Shown: positions 1-8,524, numbered from the stretch's first letter. The stretch is 64,000 bases of DNA from Brevibacterium ravenspurgense (GCF_001584615.1 NZ_LQQC01000008.1:186001-250000); one strand, 5' to 3'. Made by a program: numbers and translations. The notes: generated from the letters alone by a model not told the origin.

Positions 1-552
1 GCTGTTGGAGATAGCTTCCGTGAACTCGATGCCGAACTCGGCGGCCTTGTCGGCAACCCTCTGTGCCTTGCCTTCACCGCGGACAACGGCGGTCAGCGAG
101 GTGACAGGCACCGTCGCCTGGGCGGCCTCAACGTGAGCGGCGGCCTGCGCTCCCCCACCGAAAATCACCATGTGAACGCCGTTGGTGAAGCGGCGCTGCA
201 GCACGTCCTTCACACCGGCCATTGACAGGGCGGGAGTGCGCAGCTCAGTGATCGCGGCACCATCGACGGTCGCCAGAGGTGCCTGGGTCCGACCGTCGAA
301 CAGGAGGACGCAGCCCTGAATTGTCGGCAGGTCGCGGTCAGCGTTCTCCGGGGTCAGGGTGAGCACCTTGATGCCCACGAAGTCATCGACAGCGCTGGGC
401 ATGAACAGGAACTGGCCGTTGGGAAGATCCGCCGATGTGCGCGGCAGGCACGTGTCCGGGTTATAGCCGGCACGCAGAGCTTCGCGCATGCCGTCGCGCG
501 CCTGAGCTGACGACACCGTCGACAGCAGGGTTTCAGCATCGATGTTCAACAA
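1..552 (-). CDS. ornithine cyclodeaminase / mu-crystallin family protein (partial)
   Basis: The first 184 codons of an NAD(P)-binding enzyme of the ornithine cyclodeaminase/mu-crystallin family; the C-terminus lies beyond the left edge. The N-terminal half carries the family fold, with a segment reading ELRTPALSMAGVKDVLQR followed by the glycine-rich dinucleotide-binding motif IFGGGAQAAAHVEA near residues 130-145. There is no ATG in the right place: a GGGAGG ribosome site at 558-563 precedes two adjacent TTG codons (552-550 and 549-547), so translation starts with TTG. Family members deaminate ornithine or reduce ketimines or alanine-like substrates; the substrate cannot be told from this fragment. 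It is divergent from the small acetyltransferase downstream. Confidence 0.8.
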   Translation of the reverse strand, partial: MLNIDAETLLSTVSSAQARDGMREALRAGYNPDTCLPRTSADLPNGQFLFMPSAVDDFVGIKVLTLTPENADRDLPTIQGCVLLFDGRTQAPLATVDGAAITELRTPALSMAGVKDVLQRRFTNGVHMVIFGGGAQAAAHVEAAQATVPVTSLTAVVRGEGKAQRVADKAAEFGIEFTEAISNS

Positions 553-756
553 GGGAACCTCCCACGGGTTTTGGCGGTGCGCTTTGGGTGTGCGGGTTTT
601 GGCGGTCGGGTTTGCATGTGCTGCTCACCACTGTAAACGGAATAAGGTGAGTGTCTCACCTCGTTGGGCCGGATGAGACGCGGCTGGCCCAGGTCACGGC
701 CTTCAACCAGAGAGCGCCGAGGTGCGTCGGCCAGCCGGAGACAGAAAGGGAGATCC

Positions 757-1038
757 ATGACAGACGTCAACATCGAACACCAGGCGGACACCAAGCGCTA
801 CGTCGGATTCATCGACGGCAAAGAAGCTGGGTTCGCCGCCTACAGCGAAAACGGCACCCACCGCGACTTCTTCCAAACCGTCACCCACGACGGCTACACC
901 GGAAAAGGCGTTGCAGGCAAGATCGTCGGGCGTGCACTCAGTGAATCCGTCCAGGACGGGTTCACGTTCACACCTTCGTGCAGCTACGTCGAGCACTACA
1001 TCGAAAAGCACCCCGAATACGCCGAACACGTGAAGTGA
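757..1038 (+). CDS. small GNAT-type N-acetyltransferase (YidJ/CG type)
   Basis: A 93-residue protein of the short GCN5-related acetyltransferase class, about two thirds the length of an ordinary GNAT domain. Residues such as HDGYTGKGVAGKIVGRAL match the acetyl-CoA pyrophosphate-binding segment (Q/GxxGxG/A-like), and the C-terminal CSYVEHYIEKHPEY is the typical end of this subfamily, with a conserved Cys and aromatic residues. The start is the ATG at 757, preceded by AAAGGGAG; longer open frames upstream lack a ribosome site. It stands alone between a divergent cyclodeaminase and gabD. Substrate unknown; members are thought to act on small molecules or protein amines. Confidence 0.8.
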   Translation: MTDVNIEHQADTKRYVGFIDGKEAGFAAYSENGTHRDFFQTVTHDGYTGKGVAGKIVGRALSESVQDGFTFTPSCSYVEHYIEKHPEYAEHVK

Positions 1039-1176
1039 GCGCCGCACCCGCGCACGCCCGGTGAGCACAGCGAAACCGGGCAGTGGTGTGCGGTGGTGAG
1101 CGGCGCCTCGTCAGCTGGCCAGAACAGGCGCTGACCAGCAGGCAAAACGGTCAGCCGGGCGGCGCCCTCGGGGGCA

Positions 1177-1182
1177 TACACT
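1177..1182 (+). promoter_or_regulatory. probable -10 box of gabD
   Basis: TACACT lies 33 nt before the gabD start codon, in the 177-bp spacer after the acetyltransferase. No convincing -35 box is seen, so this is a modest prediction. Confidence 0.35.
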
Positions 1183-1215
1183 GGCACAGGAGCGACAAGA
1201 AAGGACGGCTCAAGC

Positions 1216-2673
1216 ATGGACGTGCAGTCGATCATCGACAAGGTCAACACCGGACTGTTCATTGACGGGCAGTGGCGCGACGCCGAAACCGGCGACACCA
1301 TCGACGTCATCAACCCCGCAACCGGTAAAGTCATTGCGAAAGTTGCCGACGGCAGCGAAAAAGACGCCCAAGACGCCATCGAAGCAGCTGGCCGGGCACA
1401 GAAATCGTGGGCTGCCACACCGCCGCGCGAACGCGGAGAAATCCTGCGCCGCGCCTTCGAACTGCTCATGGAGAAGCAGGACGAAATCGGTGCGGTCATG
1501 ACCGCTGAAATGGGCAAATCGCTCACCGAAGCCAAGGGCGAAGTCGCCTACGGCGCTGAATTCTTCCGCTGGTTCTCCGAAGAAGCCGTGCGCATCGGCG
1601 GCGACTACATGAAGTCCACCGACGGCAAGAACCGCCTCATGATCTCCAAGGAGCCGGTCGGCCCGTGCATCCTGGTCACACCCTGGAACTTCCCGCTGGC
1701 CATGGGCACCCGCAAGATCGGACCCGCACTGGCAGCAGGCTGCACCGTTGTGCTCAAGCCCGCGCAGCTGACCCCGCTGACATCGTTCATGCTTATGGAA
1801 GTGCTGGTCGAAGCCGGTGTTCCCGCAGGTGTTGTCAACGTCGTCACGTCGAGCTCGGCACGCCGCGTGGTCACCCCGTGGATGGAATCCGGCATTGCGC
1901 GCAAGATCTCCTTCACCGGATCCACAGATGTCGGAAAGAACCTGCTGAAGCAGGCCGCTGACAACGTGCTCAAGACCTCCATGGAGCTCGGCGGAAACGC
2001 ACCGTTCATCGTGTGCGAAGACGCCGACCTCGACAAGGCCGTCGAAGGTGCAATGCAGGCGAAGATGCGCAACATCGGCGAAGCCTGCACTGCCGCAAAC
2101 CGCCTCATTGTGCACTCATCTGTTGCCGACGAATTCGCCAAGCGGATGGCGGAGCGGATGTCGGCGCTCAAGGTTGGCAACGGGCTTGAGGACGGCGTTG
2201 ACATCGGCCCGCTGGTTGAAGAAAAGGCACTCGACAAGGTTGCTGAACTGGTGGACGAAGCCGTTTCGGCCGGTGCTCACGTCGTGACCGGCGGTAAGCG
2301 GGTTGAAGGCGACGGGTTCTTCTACGAGCCCACCGTGCTCACGAACATCCCCGCCGATGTTGCGATCAACCGCGAAGAGATCTTCGGTCCCGTCGCGCCG
2401 ATCTACACCTTCGATACTGAAGACGAAGCCATCGACATGGCCAACGCCACCGAATTCGGGCTGTCGTCCTACCTGTACACCGAGAACCTCGAAAAGGCAC
2501 TCCGCCTGTCCGAGCAGATCGAAGCAGGCATGGTCGGACTCAACACCGGACTGGTATCCAACCCGGCTGCGCCTTTCGGCGGTGTGAAGGAATCCGGCCT
2601 GGGCCGCGAAGGTTCGCAGTTCGGCATCGACGAATACCTCGAAATCAAATACGTCGCCACACCCGTGGGGTGA
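1216..2673 (+). CDS. gabD: NAD(P)-dependent succinate-semialdehyde dehydrogenase
   Basis: A 485-residue aldehyde dehydrogenase of the GabD type, which oxidises succinate semialdehyde to succinate in GABA breakdown. The cofactor site (VTPWNFPLAMGTRKIGPALA), the general-base glutamate in MELGGNAPF (E257) and the catalytic cysteine in IGEACTAANR (C291) are present, and the C-terminal GLGREGSQFGIDEYLEIKY is typical of GabD. Length matches the family. The start ATG follows a GAAAGG-type ribosome site. No GABA aminotransferase or permease is adjacent, so it seems monocistronic. The aldehyde specificity is inferred from overall resemblance and could be broader. A second aldehyde dehydrogenase lies at 49.4-50.9 kb. 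Confidence 0.88.
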   Translation: MDVQSIIDKVNTGLFIDGQWRDAETGDTIDVINPATGKVIAKVADGSEKDAQDAIEAAGRAQKSWAATPPRERGEILRRAFELLMEKQDEIGAVMTAEMGKSLTEAKGEVAYGAEFFRWFSEEAVRIGGDYMKSTDGKNRLMISKEPVGPCILVTPWNFPLAMGTRKIGPALAAGCTVVLKPAQLTPLTSFMLMEVLVEAGVPAGVVNVVTSSSARRVVTPWMESGIARKISFTGSTDVGKNLLKQAADNVLKTSMELGGNAPFIVCEDADLDKAVEGAMQAKMRNIGEACTAANRLIVHSSVADEFAKRMAERMSALKVGNGLEDGVDIGPLVEEKALDKVAELVDEAVSAGAHVVTGGKRVEGDGFFYEPTVLTNIPADVAINREEIFGPVAPIYTFDTEDEAIDMANATEFGLSSYLYTENLEKALRLSEQIEAGMVGLNTGLVSNPAAPFGGVKESGLGREGSQFGIDEYLEIKYVATPVG

Positions 2674-2681
2674 TTGGTTAG

Positions 2682-2739
2682 GCGTTAGCTGCGGCAGCCG
2701 GGCGCGTCAACTGCGGTTGGGCGCGTTAGCTGCGGCGTA
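2682..2739. repeat. short tandem units after gabD
   Basis: About three imperfect 19-20 bp units (consensus GGCGCGTTAGCTGCGG plus a few bases) sit just after the gabD stop codon and before the terminator. They resemble the post-stop duplications seen after other genes in this window. Confidence 0.5.
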
Positions 2740-2740
2740 A

Positions 2741-2773
2741 AAGTGGGGGCGGGCATCGAGCCCGCCCCCACTT
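2741..2773. terminator. intrinsic terminator after gabD
   Basis: A 14-bp perfect GC-rich stem (2741-2754 with 2760-2773) around a 5-base loop is followed by TTTGT on the plus strand. Confidence 0.85.
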
Positions 2774-2796
2774 TTGTATGCAGACGCTGAAACGCA

Positions 2797-2832
2797 AAGG
2801 CCCCGCCCGGTGTAAGAACCGGACGGGGCTTG
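2797..2832 (-). terminator. terminator of the convergent membrane-protein gene
   Basis: A second hairpin, with stem CCGGACGGGGC paired to GCCCCGCCCGG (one bulge), lies between the convergent genes. On the minus strand it is followed by T-containing sequence, so it probably ends the gene at 2886-3920. Confidence 0.65.
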
Positions 2833-2885
2833 AAGCGCTAGAACTCAGGCGCGGCGGCGAGCTGAACGCAGCCGCAGGCTAAAGA

Positions 2886-3920
2886 TCAAGCGCGGCGGCG
2901 CGCCAGCAGGTCGTTGACCTTTTCGTATGCGGCGTCCTCCGCGGCACGCGACACGGCACCCGGCTTCGCAACCTGCTTATCGGCGCGAATAGCCTTCCGG
3001 CCGTGCTTCAGAGCAGCGGTGCCGTCGTCTTCCTTCGCAGCATCGACGAGTTCGGGAACAGTGCCCTCGGCAGCAGCGAAGTGTTCGGCAGCGGACTCAC
3101 GTTCGGCAGCCGAAACAGCTGCGCCGTCCTGCGCCGCACTTTCGCCAGCCGCACGAGCCACCTTGACGTACGTCGGCTCCGGCACCGGACGAGGTGCAAA
3201 CTCACTGCTCGCGACAACCTCGCGCACACGCTTCTCACCAGTGGAAACAACTGGAATTTCGCCGGTTGGGGCCTCGAGGTCAAGCACCTCGCGGCTGGGA
3301 ACATCGTTACGGCGCATGGAGCTTGCCGCCAGACGACGCACACGCTCCGCACGAGTTTCGCGAGCCGCACCGCTGCGGTTCGACATGAGCTTCGAAACGG
3401 ACGAGGTGCCGCTCGTCTGCCCCTTCTGGGCCGGCACCTGCGGGGTGACCTTGACAGAGGGCGCTTCAGCGGTGGCGGCGGGCGCGGCAGGTTCAGACTT
3501 CGCGGCGTGAGCCTTCGCCGCCGGGGCAGGCTCAGCAGCCTTCGCCGCCGGAGCCGCAGCCACAGGCGCAGCAGACGAAGCCACCGGTGCCGAGCGGCGC
3601 GCTACGGCACCTTCCGATGCTTCGCCGTTGATGGCGATGACAACCAGCACGCAGCTGAGCGCCATAGCCGCGCTCAGAACGGGAACCGCCCAGGTCAGGG
3701 CCGTGAACAGAGCAAAGACGAACGTGACGATCGTTGCCAGACCGAAGAACAGAACACCAACGCCGAGAGCACGACGCACATTCCGTGTGTCCACGCCGGC
3801 ACCAACCTCAGCACCACCGTGTGCGCCGTCAACTGCAGCTTCACGGGTCGGGGCAGCATTCTGCGCGCCGCGTGCAGTTTCCTGCGGGCCGCGCATCTGC
3901 GATGAGCTGTGTGAATTCAT
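2886..3920 (-). CDS. membrane protein with two TM helices and long Ala-rich cytoplasmic tail
   Basis: A 344-residue protein of unknown function. After a short polar N-terminus, residues about 45-100 form two closely spaced hydrophobic helices (ALGVGVLFFGLATIVTF and VPVLSAAMALSCVLVV). The rest is a low-complexity Ala/Pro/Glu-rich and charged tail with clusters such as RETRAERVRRLAASSMRR. The ATG at 3920 is preferred; a TTG 13 codons upstream is also open. It follows the RimJ-like gene on the same strand but with a spacer of about 225 bp. In Mycobacterium tuberculosis the genes galU, moeA1 and rimJ are followed by a membrane protein of similar size and layout (Rv0996), so this is probably its positional counterpart. 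The tail contains one GAGGTGCC octamer (3403-3410). Confidence 0.75.
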   Translation of the reverse strand: MNSHSSSQMRGPQETARGAQNAAPTREAAVDGAHGGAEVGAGVDTRNVRRALGVGVLFFGLATIVTFVFALFTALTWAVPVLSAAMALSCVLVVIAINGEASEGAVARRSAPVASSAAPVAAAPAAKAAEPAPAAKAHAAKSEPAAPAATAEAPSVKVTPQVPAQKGQTSGTSSVSKLMSNRSGAARETRAERVRRLAASSMRRNDVPSREVLDLEAPTGEIPVVSTGEKRVREVVASSEFAPRPVPEPTYVKVARAAGESAAQDGAAVSAAERESAAEHFAAAEGTVPELVDAAKEDDGTAALKHGRKAIRADKQVAKPGAVSRAAEDAAYEKVNDLLARRRA

Positions 3921-4145
3921 AGATGTGTCCGTCCGGCGCCGATTTCGCTGATCATCCAAAACACAACAATATGCACACCCAATGTCGGATTGGGGATGCC
4001 TCGCGGTGTGTCTGTCACATTGTCAGCGTCCACTCATTTTCCCTGCCCGAGGCGCCCTCCAGAAACCCACTCCCCCTCACCTGCCGAGGAGCTCAATTCC
4101 CGAGGCGCTCTCCGGCCGCCGACCACACTTCACGTCAGGCCGGGC

Positions 4146-4847
4146 TTACCTCTGACCCCACCCGCGGTCACGGATGTAGGCGCTGGCGAGCCCAGTCGGC
4201 ACCTCGTCAGCAAGAAGCGCGTAGGAACGGTGGTCCGCCCAGTTGCCCGCGATGTGCATGTACCCGCGGCGCACACCCTCAAAGCGGAAGCCGAGCTTCT
4301 CAACCACGCGCAGGCTCTTGCTGTTTTCGGGCCGAATGTTGATCTCGACCCGGTGCAGCCCCAGGTCGAAGAAACACGCGTCAACGGTCATCGCGACAGC
4401 CAGCGGCATGAGTCCACGGCCGGCAAGACGCGAATCGATCCAGTAGCCGATCTGCACTGAGCTGATCGACCCCCACTGAATACTCGACGCGGTGACCTGC
4501 CCGCGGAAGCTGCCGTCCACCTCGAGAGCGAACGGCAGCGCCCCACCCCGTCTGGCCTGCGACTGCAGTGCCCGCCGCATGGAATGGAAGGCTGCGCGCT
4601 CTTTGCGGAGGGCGGCCTCGAGTTCGGGGCCCTCCAGAACCTCGTCAGAACCAGGGGCTTCCCCTGCCAAGGCACCACCCCGTATGTCCACACCGGGCAG
4701 GGTTGCGTCCCAGGGCTGGAGCCAATCGCGATTAGCGACCCTGACCTCGGCAAACTTTTCAGCGTCAGCGCGTTTCAGCGGCCGCAGAATCACACCCTGC
4801 GGCCCGGTCAGCCGCATCGGCCACCATGGAACACCCACACCAAACAC
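4146..4847 (-). CDS. RimJ/RimL-like GNAT N-acetyltransferase
   Basis: A 233-residue acetyltransferase resembling RimJ, which acetylates the N-terminus of ribosomal protein S5 in E. coli. The N-terminal GVILRPLKRADAEKFAEVR and NRDWLQPWDATLPG are hallmarks of the actinobacterial RimJ group. The core QIGYWIDSRLAGRGLMPLAV binds acetyl-CoA, and ENSKSLRVVEKLGFRFEG is the classic GNAT ending. A low-complexity segment around residues 55-75 interrupts the usual sequence. The GTG at 4847 gives the family's full N-terminus but has no clear ribosome site; the ATG 10 codons in is an alternative. It lies 15 bp downstream of the MoeA-like gene and is probably co-transcribed with it. The substrate is inferred from the family. 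Confidence 0.82.
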   Translation of the reverse strand: MFGVGVPWWPMRLTGPQGVILRPLKRADAEKFAEVRVANRDWLQPWDATLPGVDIRGGALAGEAPGSDEVLEGPELEAALRKERAAFHSMRRALQSQARRGGALPFALEVDGSFRGQVTASSIQWGSISSVQIGYWIDSRLAGRGLMPLAVAMTVDACFFDLGLHRVEINIRPENSKSLRVVEKLGFRFEGVRRGYMHIAGNWADHRSYALLADEVPTGLASAYIRDRGWGQR

Positions 4848-4862
4848 ACCCAGGAGCTGCGC

Positions 4863-5522
4863 TTAGGCGTCACCTTCATCGTCAGGGGTGACGGGGCGGG
4901 GCATCTGGAGGATCGAGGCGCCGCCGGGCTGGTCGTTATCGGCACCTTTGTCTTGTGACTGACCGCGCTGCGGGCCGCCCCAACCGCGAGAGCTGCCGCG
5001 CGAACCGCCTCGGGAACCAAAACCACCCGACGGCCCACCCGGCACGGTGCCGTTATCACGCTGATCCAACAAGGCCGCGTACAGCGGCAGGATTTCGGAC
5101 ATGACGGAAGCTGCGACCGCCTCGTCAGCGGGCAAGGCAATGGCGAGAGTCGTGCCGACCCAGCCGACCCACGGGGCCGTGAACAGCACGTGGTTCGCGC
5201 CGTGCCGGCGAGCCGAATCAAAGATGATCGCCTGCAGCCCCGGCAGCAGAGTGTCGGTGAACTGCGACAGCGCACCGGCCACGTCCATGCTGTCGTCGGC
5301 GCTCAGCCCGCCGATGAGCACAAGCAGATCCGCCGAATCAGCAAAGGCATCACACAGCGGACCCACACCGGCGACATCGGGCAGGAGTGCCTCGAGGGCG
5401 GCGAAGCCTGCGCTGTCGAGCTCCTCGTGAACGGCGGTCGCGGCGTGTGCGGCCAGCGAATCGCCGCCGAGCGGAGCAACAGCCGCGCTTCTGCGCGGCG
5501 GCTGCCATTGACCTGCGGTCAT
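4863..5522 (-). CDS. short protein in the MoeA position, probably a degenerate MoeA-like protein
   Basis: A 219-residue protein with no obvious intact domain. It sits exactly where actinobacteria usually carry moeA/glp (galU - moeA - rimJ). Its middle follows the order of the MoeA molybdopterin-binding (MoCF) domain: ADLLVLIGGLSADDSMD at residues 64-80 recalls the ADLV-SGG-S---D motif, and LAIALPADEAVAASVMSEIL at residues 126-145 recalls GLPGNPVSA plus the following helix. The catalytic residues of both motifs are altered and the N-terminal MoeA domains are missing. The C-terminal 60 residues are Gly/Arg/Ser-rich. Molybdopterin insertion activity is unlikely. The MoeA origin is my inference from position and motif order, not a database match. 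Confidence 0.55.
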   Translation of the reverse strand: MTAGQWQPPRRSAAVAPLGGDSLAAHAATAVHEELDSAGFAALEALLPDVAGVGPLCDAFADSADLLVLIGGLSADDSMDVAGALSQFTDTLLPGLQAIIFDSARRHGANHVLFTAPWVGWVGTTLAIALPADEAVAASVMSEILPLYAALLDQRDNGTVPGGPSGGFGSRGGSRGSSRGWGGPQRGQSQDKGADNDQPGGASILQMPRPVTPDDEGDA

Positions 5523-5585
5523 CAGAGAACCTCCCGGTTGTCATTGTGCGACATGGGTGCAGCTGCACCCAGTGAATCACACAGG

Positions 5586-6500
5586 TCAGTCAAGCCCAGC
5601 CACGTAGCCGCGCAGCCAGCTGTTGAGATCTTCCGCCAGATCATCGCGACGGCCGGCCAGAGTGACAACAGCCTTGAGGTAGCTGAGCTTGTCACCGGTG
5701 TCGTAGCGGTCGCCGGAGAACACAACGCCGTAGACGCCGTTGGACGAAGGGTCCTCGGCCAGCGTCTGCAGAGCATCCGTCAGCTGGATTTCGTTTCCAC
5801 GGCCGGGAGGGGTCTTGGCCAGCACGGGGAAGATTTCAGGCGCGAGAACATAACGGCCGATGACCGCGTAGTTCGACGGAGCTTCGTCTGCGGCGGGCTT
5901 TTCGACCAGGCCGGTGATCTTGACGGCCGAATCAGCGTCAACACCGTCAATGGCAACATCTTCAACAGCCGCGCAGCCGTATAGGCTGATGTCTTCTGCC
6001 GGAACTTCCATGAGTGCGACAACCGAACCGCCCGTGGCTTCCTGCACCTTGATCATGGTCGGCAGAATGGGGTTGGCCTCATCGATGAGGTCATCGCCCA
6101 GCAGCACGGCAAACGGTTCGTCGCCCACGTGCTGTTCGGCCTTGAGAACAGCGTGGCCCAGACCCTTGGGGTCGCCCTGACGGACGTAGTGGACATCCGC
6201 GAGGCTGCTGGCCTTCTGCACCTTTTCCAGCTTGGCGTCATCGCCCTTGGCACGCAGCGTTTCTTCCAGGCCGTCAACACGGTCGAAGTGGTCCTCCAGC
6301 GGGCGCTTGTTGCGTCCGGTGATCATGAGGACATCGTTCAGCCCCGCATCGACAACTTCTTCAACCACGTACTGGATGGCAGGCTTGTCGACCACCGGCA
6401 GCATTTCCTTCGGGATGGCCTTCGTGGCCGGAAGGAAACGGGTGCCGAGTCCCGCAACGGGGATAACAGCCTTGCGGACTTTTCGCTCTGGGTTCTTCAT
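5586..6500 (-). CDS. galU: UTP--glucose-1-phosphate uridylyltransferase
   Basis: A 304-residue nucleotidyltransferase making UDP-glucose from glucose-1-phosphate and UTP, a precursor for cell-wall and storage polysaccharides and for trehalose-6-phosphate synthesis by OtsA. The signature AVIPVAGLGTRFLPATKAIP and KEMLPVVDKPAIQYVVEE at the N-terminus, FAVLLGDDLID, GLVEKP and GNEIQLTDAL are all present, and length is normal. The ATG at 6500 (MKNPERK) is preferred: a TAGAAT box lies 7 nt upstream, which fits a leaderless transcript; an ATG 9 nt earlier is also possible. It is divergent from the cyclo-ligase and heads the galU / MoeA-like / RimJ-like run. Confidence 0.95.
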   Translation of the reverse strand: MKNPERKVRKAVIPVAGLGTRFLPATKAIPKEMLPVVDKPAIQYVVEEVVDAGLNDVLMITGRNKRPLEDHFDRVDGLEETLRAKGDDAKLEKVQKASSLADVHYVRQGDPKGLGHAVLKAEQHVGDEPFAVLLGDDLIDEANPILPTMIKVQEATGGSVVALMEVPAEDISLYGCAAVEDVAIDGVDADSAVKITGLVEKPAADEAPSNYAVIGRYVLAPEIFPVLAKTPPGRGNEIQLTDALQTLAEDPSSNGVYGVVFSGDRYDTGDKLSYLKAVVTLAGRRDDLAEDLNSWLRGYVAGLD

Positions 6501-6545
6501 GCCGGTCATTCTAAGCTGTGTCAGATGAACGGAAGGTGAGCAAAA

Positions 6546-7337
6546 GTGAGCAGTCCCGCCGACGAGTCCAACGACACGACGAAGCACTCAGACAAAACCG
6601 CCCTGCGCGCCGAGGTGCGAAAAATCCGCAGGTCAGGAACTCACGAGGCGGAAGTCACTGGAGATGCTGAGGTCACGGGGGCTGGGTGTTCAGCAGGTAC
6701 CGCACGTGAACGGCTGACCCGAGTTCAGGAGCAGCTGGCGAATACTGCCTCGGAACTCATCGCCGACCGGCCTGCCGTTGTCGCCTACGCGGCACTGCCC
6801 GGCGAGCCCAACCTCGATCCTGCACTGAACGCCTACATGAGCCGCGGCGGCACCGTGTTCCTGCCCGTGACTCACCCGAACGAGCCACTCAGCTGGGGTC
6901 GTACACCCGGCACGATGGACCTCCCACCGCAGGGCAAATGGCGCATCCGCGAACCCCGCGAAGAGCTCACGACGGAACAGCTGGCCGAACACCTCGTCAC
7001 CCTGGCCCGTACGGCCAGCAGGAATCGTGATGAGGACCGGGGCGGCACCTCGGGAGCTGTGCCCACCTCGGGAGTGCTCCCCCAGGAGCACCCGTACGCT
7101 CCCATCGTGTTGGTTCCGGGCCTGCGGTTCGGTGCCGACGGCACCCGGCTGGGCAACGGCGGCGGGTTCTACGACCGGACGTTCGGGCCGCGGGGCGCGG
7201 CCGCAGACCTTGCTCACGAGGTGCCGCTCACCGGCGTCTGCTTCTCCTGGGAATTCGGGGGTCGCCTGGGGGCAGAAGATTGGGATCTGGCCGTCGGATC
7301 CGTGCTCACCGAGGATGGGCTGCGGGCCGCCGAATAG
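6546..7337 (+). CDS. 5-formyltetrahydrofolate cyclo-ligase
   Basis: A 263-residue enzyme that converts 5-formyl-THF to 5,10-methenyl-THF using ATP. VVAYAALPGEPNLDPAL, GRTPGTMDLPPQGKWRIREP and the C-terminal VLVPGLRFGADGTRLGNGGGFYDR with its ATP-binding glycine run identify the family. It starts at GTG 6546 with GGAAGGTGAG upstream. Compared with the usual length of about 190 residues it carries two low-complexity additions: residues about 30-55 (EAEVTGDAEVTGAG) and about 158-182 (RDEDRGGTSGAVPTSG), the second containing a GGCACCTC octamer. These should be loops outside the active site. Confidence 0.9.
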   Translation: MSSPADESNDTTKHSDKTALRAEVRKIRRSGTHEAEVTGDAEVTGAGCSAGTARERLTRVQEQLANTASELIADRPAVVAYAALPGEPNLDPALNAYMSRGGTVFLPVTHPNEPLSWGRTPGTMDLPPQGKWRIREPREELTTEQLAEHLVTLARTASRNRDEDRGGTSGAVPTSGVLPQEHPYAPIVLVPGLRFGADGTRLGNGGGFYDRTFGPRGAAADLAHEVPLTGVCFSWEFGGRLGAEDWDLAVGSVLTEDGLRAAE

Positions 7338-7343
7338 CACGTT

Positions 7344-7385
7344 GGGCGCGGCGTCAGGCTGGTGCGGGCGCGGCGTCAGGCTGGC
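7344..7385. repeat. two 21-bp tandem units after the cyclo-ligase
   Basis: The sequence GGGCGCGGCGTCAGGCTGG occurs twice, 21 bp apart, starting six bases after the stop codon. It is one of several post-stop duplications in this window. Confidence 0.7.
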
Positions 7386-7409
7386 GAATTGTGCGCATGC
7401 GCGGATGGT

Positions 7410-7415
7410 TATACT
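7410..7415 (+). promoter_or_regulatory. -10 box of the FmdB-family gene
   Basis: TATACT, one base from the consensus TATAAT, lies 51 nt before the start codon. A weak -35 candidate is near 7387-7394. Confidence 0.55.
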
Positions 7416-7466
7416 TTCTGCGTCGGTCACACGGGCCGCAGCGGCCCACCGCCAAGGAAAGAACAC

Positions 7467-7673
7467 ATGCCCACGTACTCCTACGCCTGCAAGAACTGCG
7501 GTCACAGCTTCGACATCCACCAGGGTTTCAACGACGACGCCCTGACCACATGCCCCGAATGCGGGCAGGAACAGCTGCGCAAAGTGTTCGGCTCGCTCGG
7601 AGTGTCGTTCAAGGGTTCGGGGTTCTACCGCAATGACTCGCGCAGCTCATCCGGCGGAGGCTCCGGGGAGTAA
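7467..7673 (+). CDS. FmdB-family zinc-ribbon protein
   Basis: A 68-residue protein with the FmdB-type putative regulatory zinc ribbon: MPTYSYACKNCGHSFDIHQ carries the first CxxC pair (CKNC) and LTTCPECGQEQLRKVF the second. The tail is Ser/Gly-rich. The ATG at 7467 is preceded by AAGGAAAG. The position beside the cyclo-ligase and near mscL matches the conserved actinobacterial order. The family has been called regulatory by homology with FmdB, but no molecular role can be read from the sequence. Confidence 0.9.
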   Translation: MPTYSYACKNCGHSFDIHQGFNDDALTTCPECGQEQLRKVFGSLGVSFKGSGFYRNDSRSSSGGGSGE

Positions 7674-7795
7674 AAGAACGGTCGTGTGAGGCAACGGGTG
7701 ACTGCAGGTCACAGGGGTCGGACCGGTTCGCGACTATAGGTCACAGTTGCTGTTTTCGCCGTGTGTCGGCCTCCGAGCGCGCACACACTGGAGGC

Positions 7796-8524
7796 ATGTC
7801 TGAACGCCTTGCCTCTCTGCGCCGAACAGTGCGAGCACGCCGAATGGTCCTCGCCCCGCTGTTGGTAGGACTTGCCACGCTGATCGCTGTCTGGGCTGTC
7901 ATCCCCCAGACGTCCGGCAAACCCGTTGTGGTTGCTGCCACGAGTCTTGCGGCAGGAGAGGAAATCACGTCAGCCGATCTCGACGTCCGCACCTATCCTC
8001 CAGCGCTCATTCCCGACAGCGCACACAATTCCATTGATGCGGTGATCGGAGCACACGCAGCCGGGGCACTGTCCGCTGGCACTCCTATTACGGATGACTC
8101 TCTGCTGGAAAAGGGCACCGCGCCGGAAGGAACAGTCTTGGTGCCGGTGCCCGCGGCAGACCCGGCGGCAGCTTCGATAATCCAAACCGGCAGCAAAGTG
8201 CGGATTTACTCAGCACAGGGTGGTGGCTTCGATGGAGCTGCAGGGTTCGACACGGTGGCAGGTGCGGATGCAGGTGCACAGGGCGGCGCCGCGGACGAAA
8301 ACAGCGGGAAGAACAGCGGCGGTGCTGGTAGTTCAAGTGGGAAGGATCTTGTGAAGAACAATTCCGCAGTTGTGCAATCAGCCGTGGTTACGGGGGTGTC
8401 TCGTCCGTCCGGTGGCGCTTTTGATGACGGCAAACTCGTTCTGACACTGGCTGTCACGCCGGATGAAGCGGCCCGACTTGCAATGATCCCGCCGGACATG
8501 CTGAGTTTCGCAATCGTGCAATGA
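7796..8524 (+). CDS. SAF-domain membrane-anchored protein (CpaB/RcpC-like)
   Basis: A 242-residue protein with one N-terminal membrane helix (MVLAPLLVGLATLIAVWAV) followed by an extracytoplasmic SAF domain (VVVAATSLAAGEEITSADL ... GAHAAGALSAGTPITDDSL). SAF domains of this layout occur in CpaB, a Flp/Tad pilus assembly protein, but no other pilus genes are in the window. A Gly/Ser/Asn-rich loop occupies residues about 150-190. The ATG at 7796 has GGAGG only one base upstream, which is too close, so the true start may be a GTG 33 nt earlier; the ATG is retained because it gives a clean membrane anchor. A TATAGG box at 7735-7740 may drive it. Confidence 0.75.
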   Translation: MSERLASLRRTVRARRMVLAPLLVGLATLIAVWAVIPQTSGKPVVVAATSLAAGEEITSADLDVRTYPPALIPDSAHNSIDAVIGAHAAGALSAGTPITDDSLLEKGTAPEGTVLVPVPAADPAAASIIQTGSKVRIYSAQGGGFDGAAGFDTVAGADAGAQGGAADENSGKNSGGAGSSSGKDLVKNNSAVVQSAVVTGVSRPSGGAFDDGKLVLTLAVTPDEAARLAMIPPDMLSFAIVQ

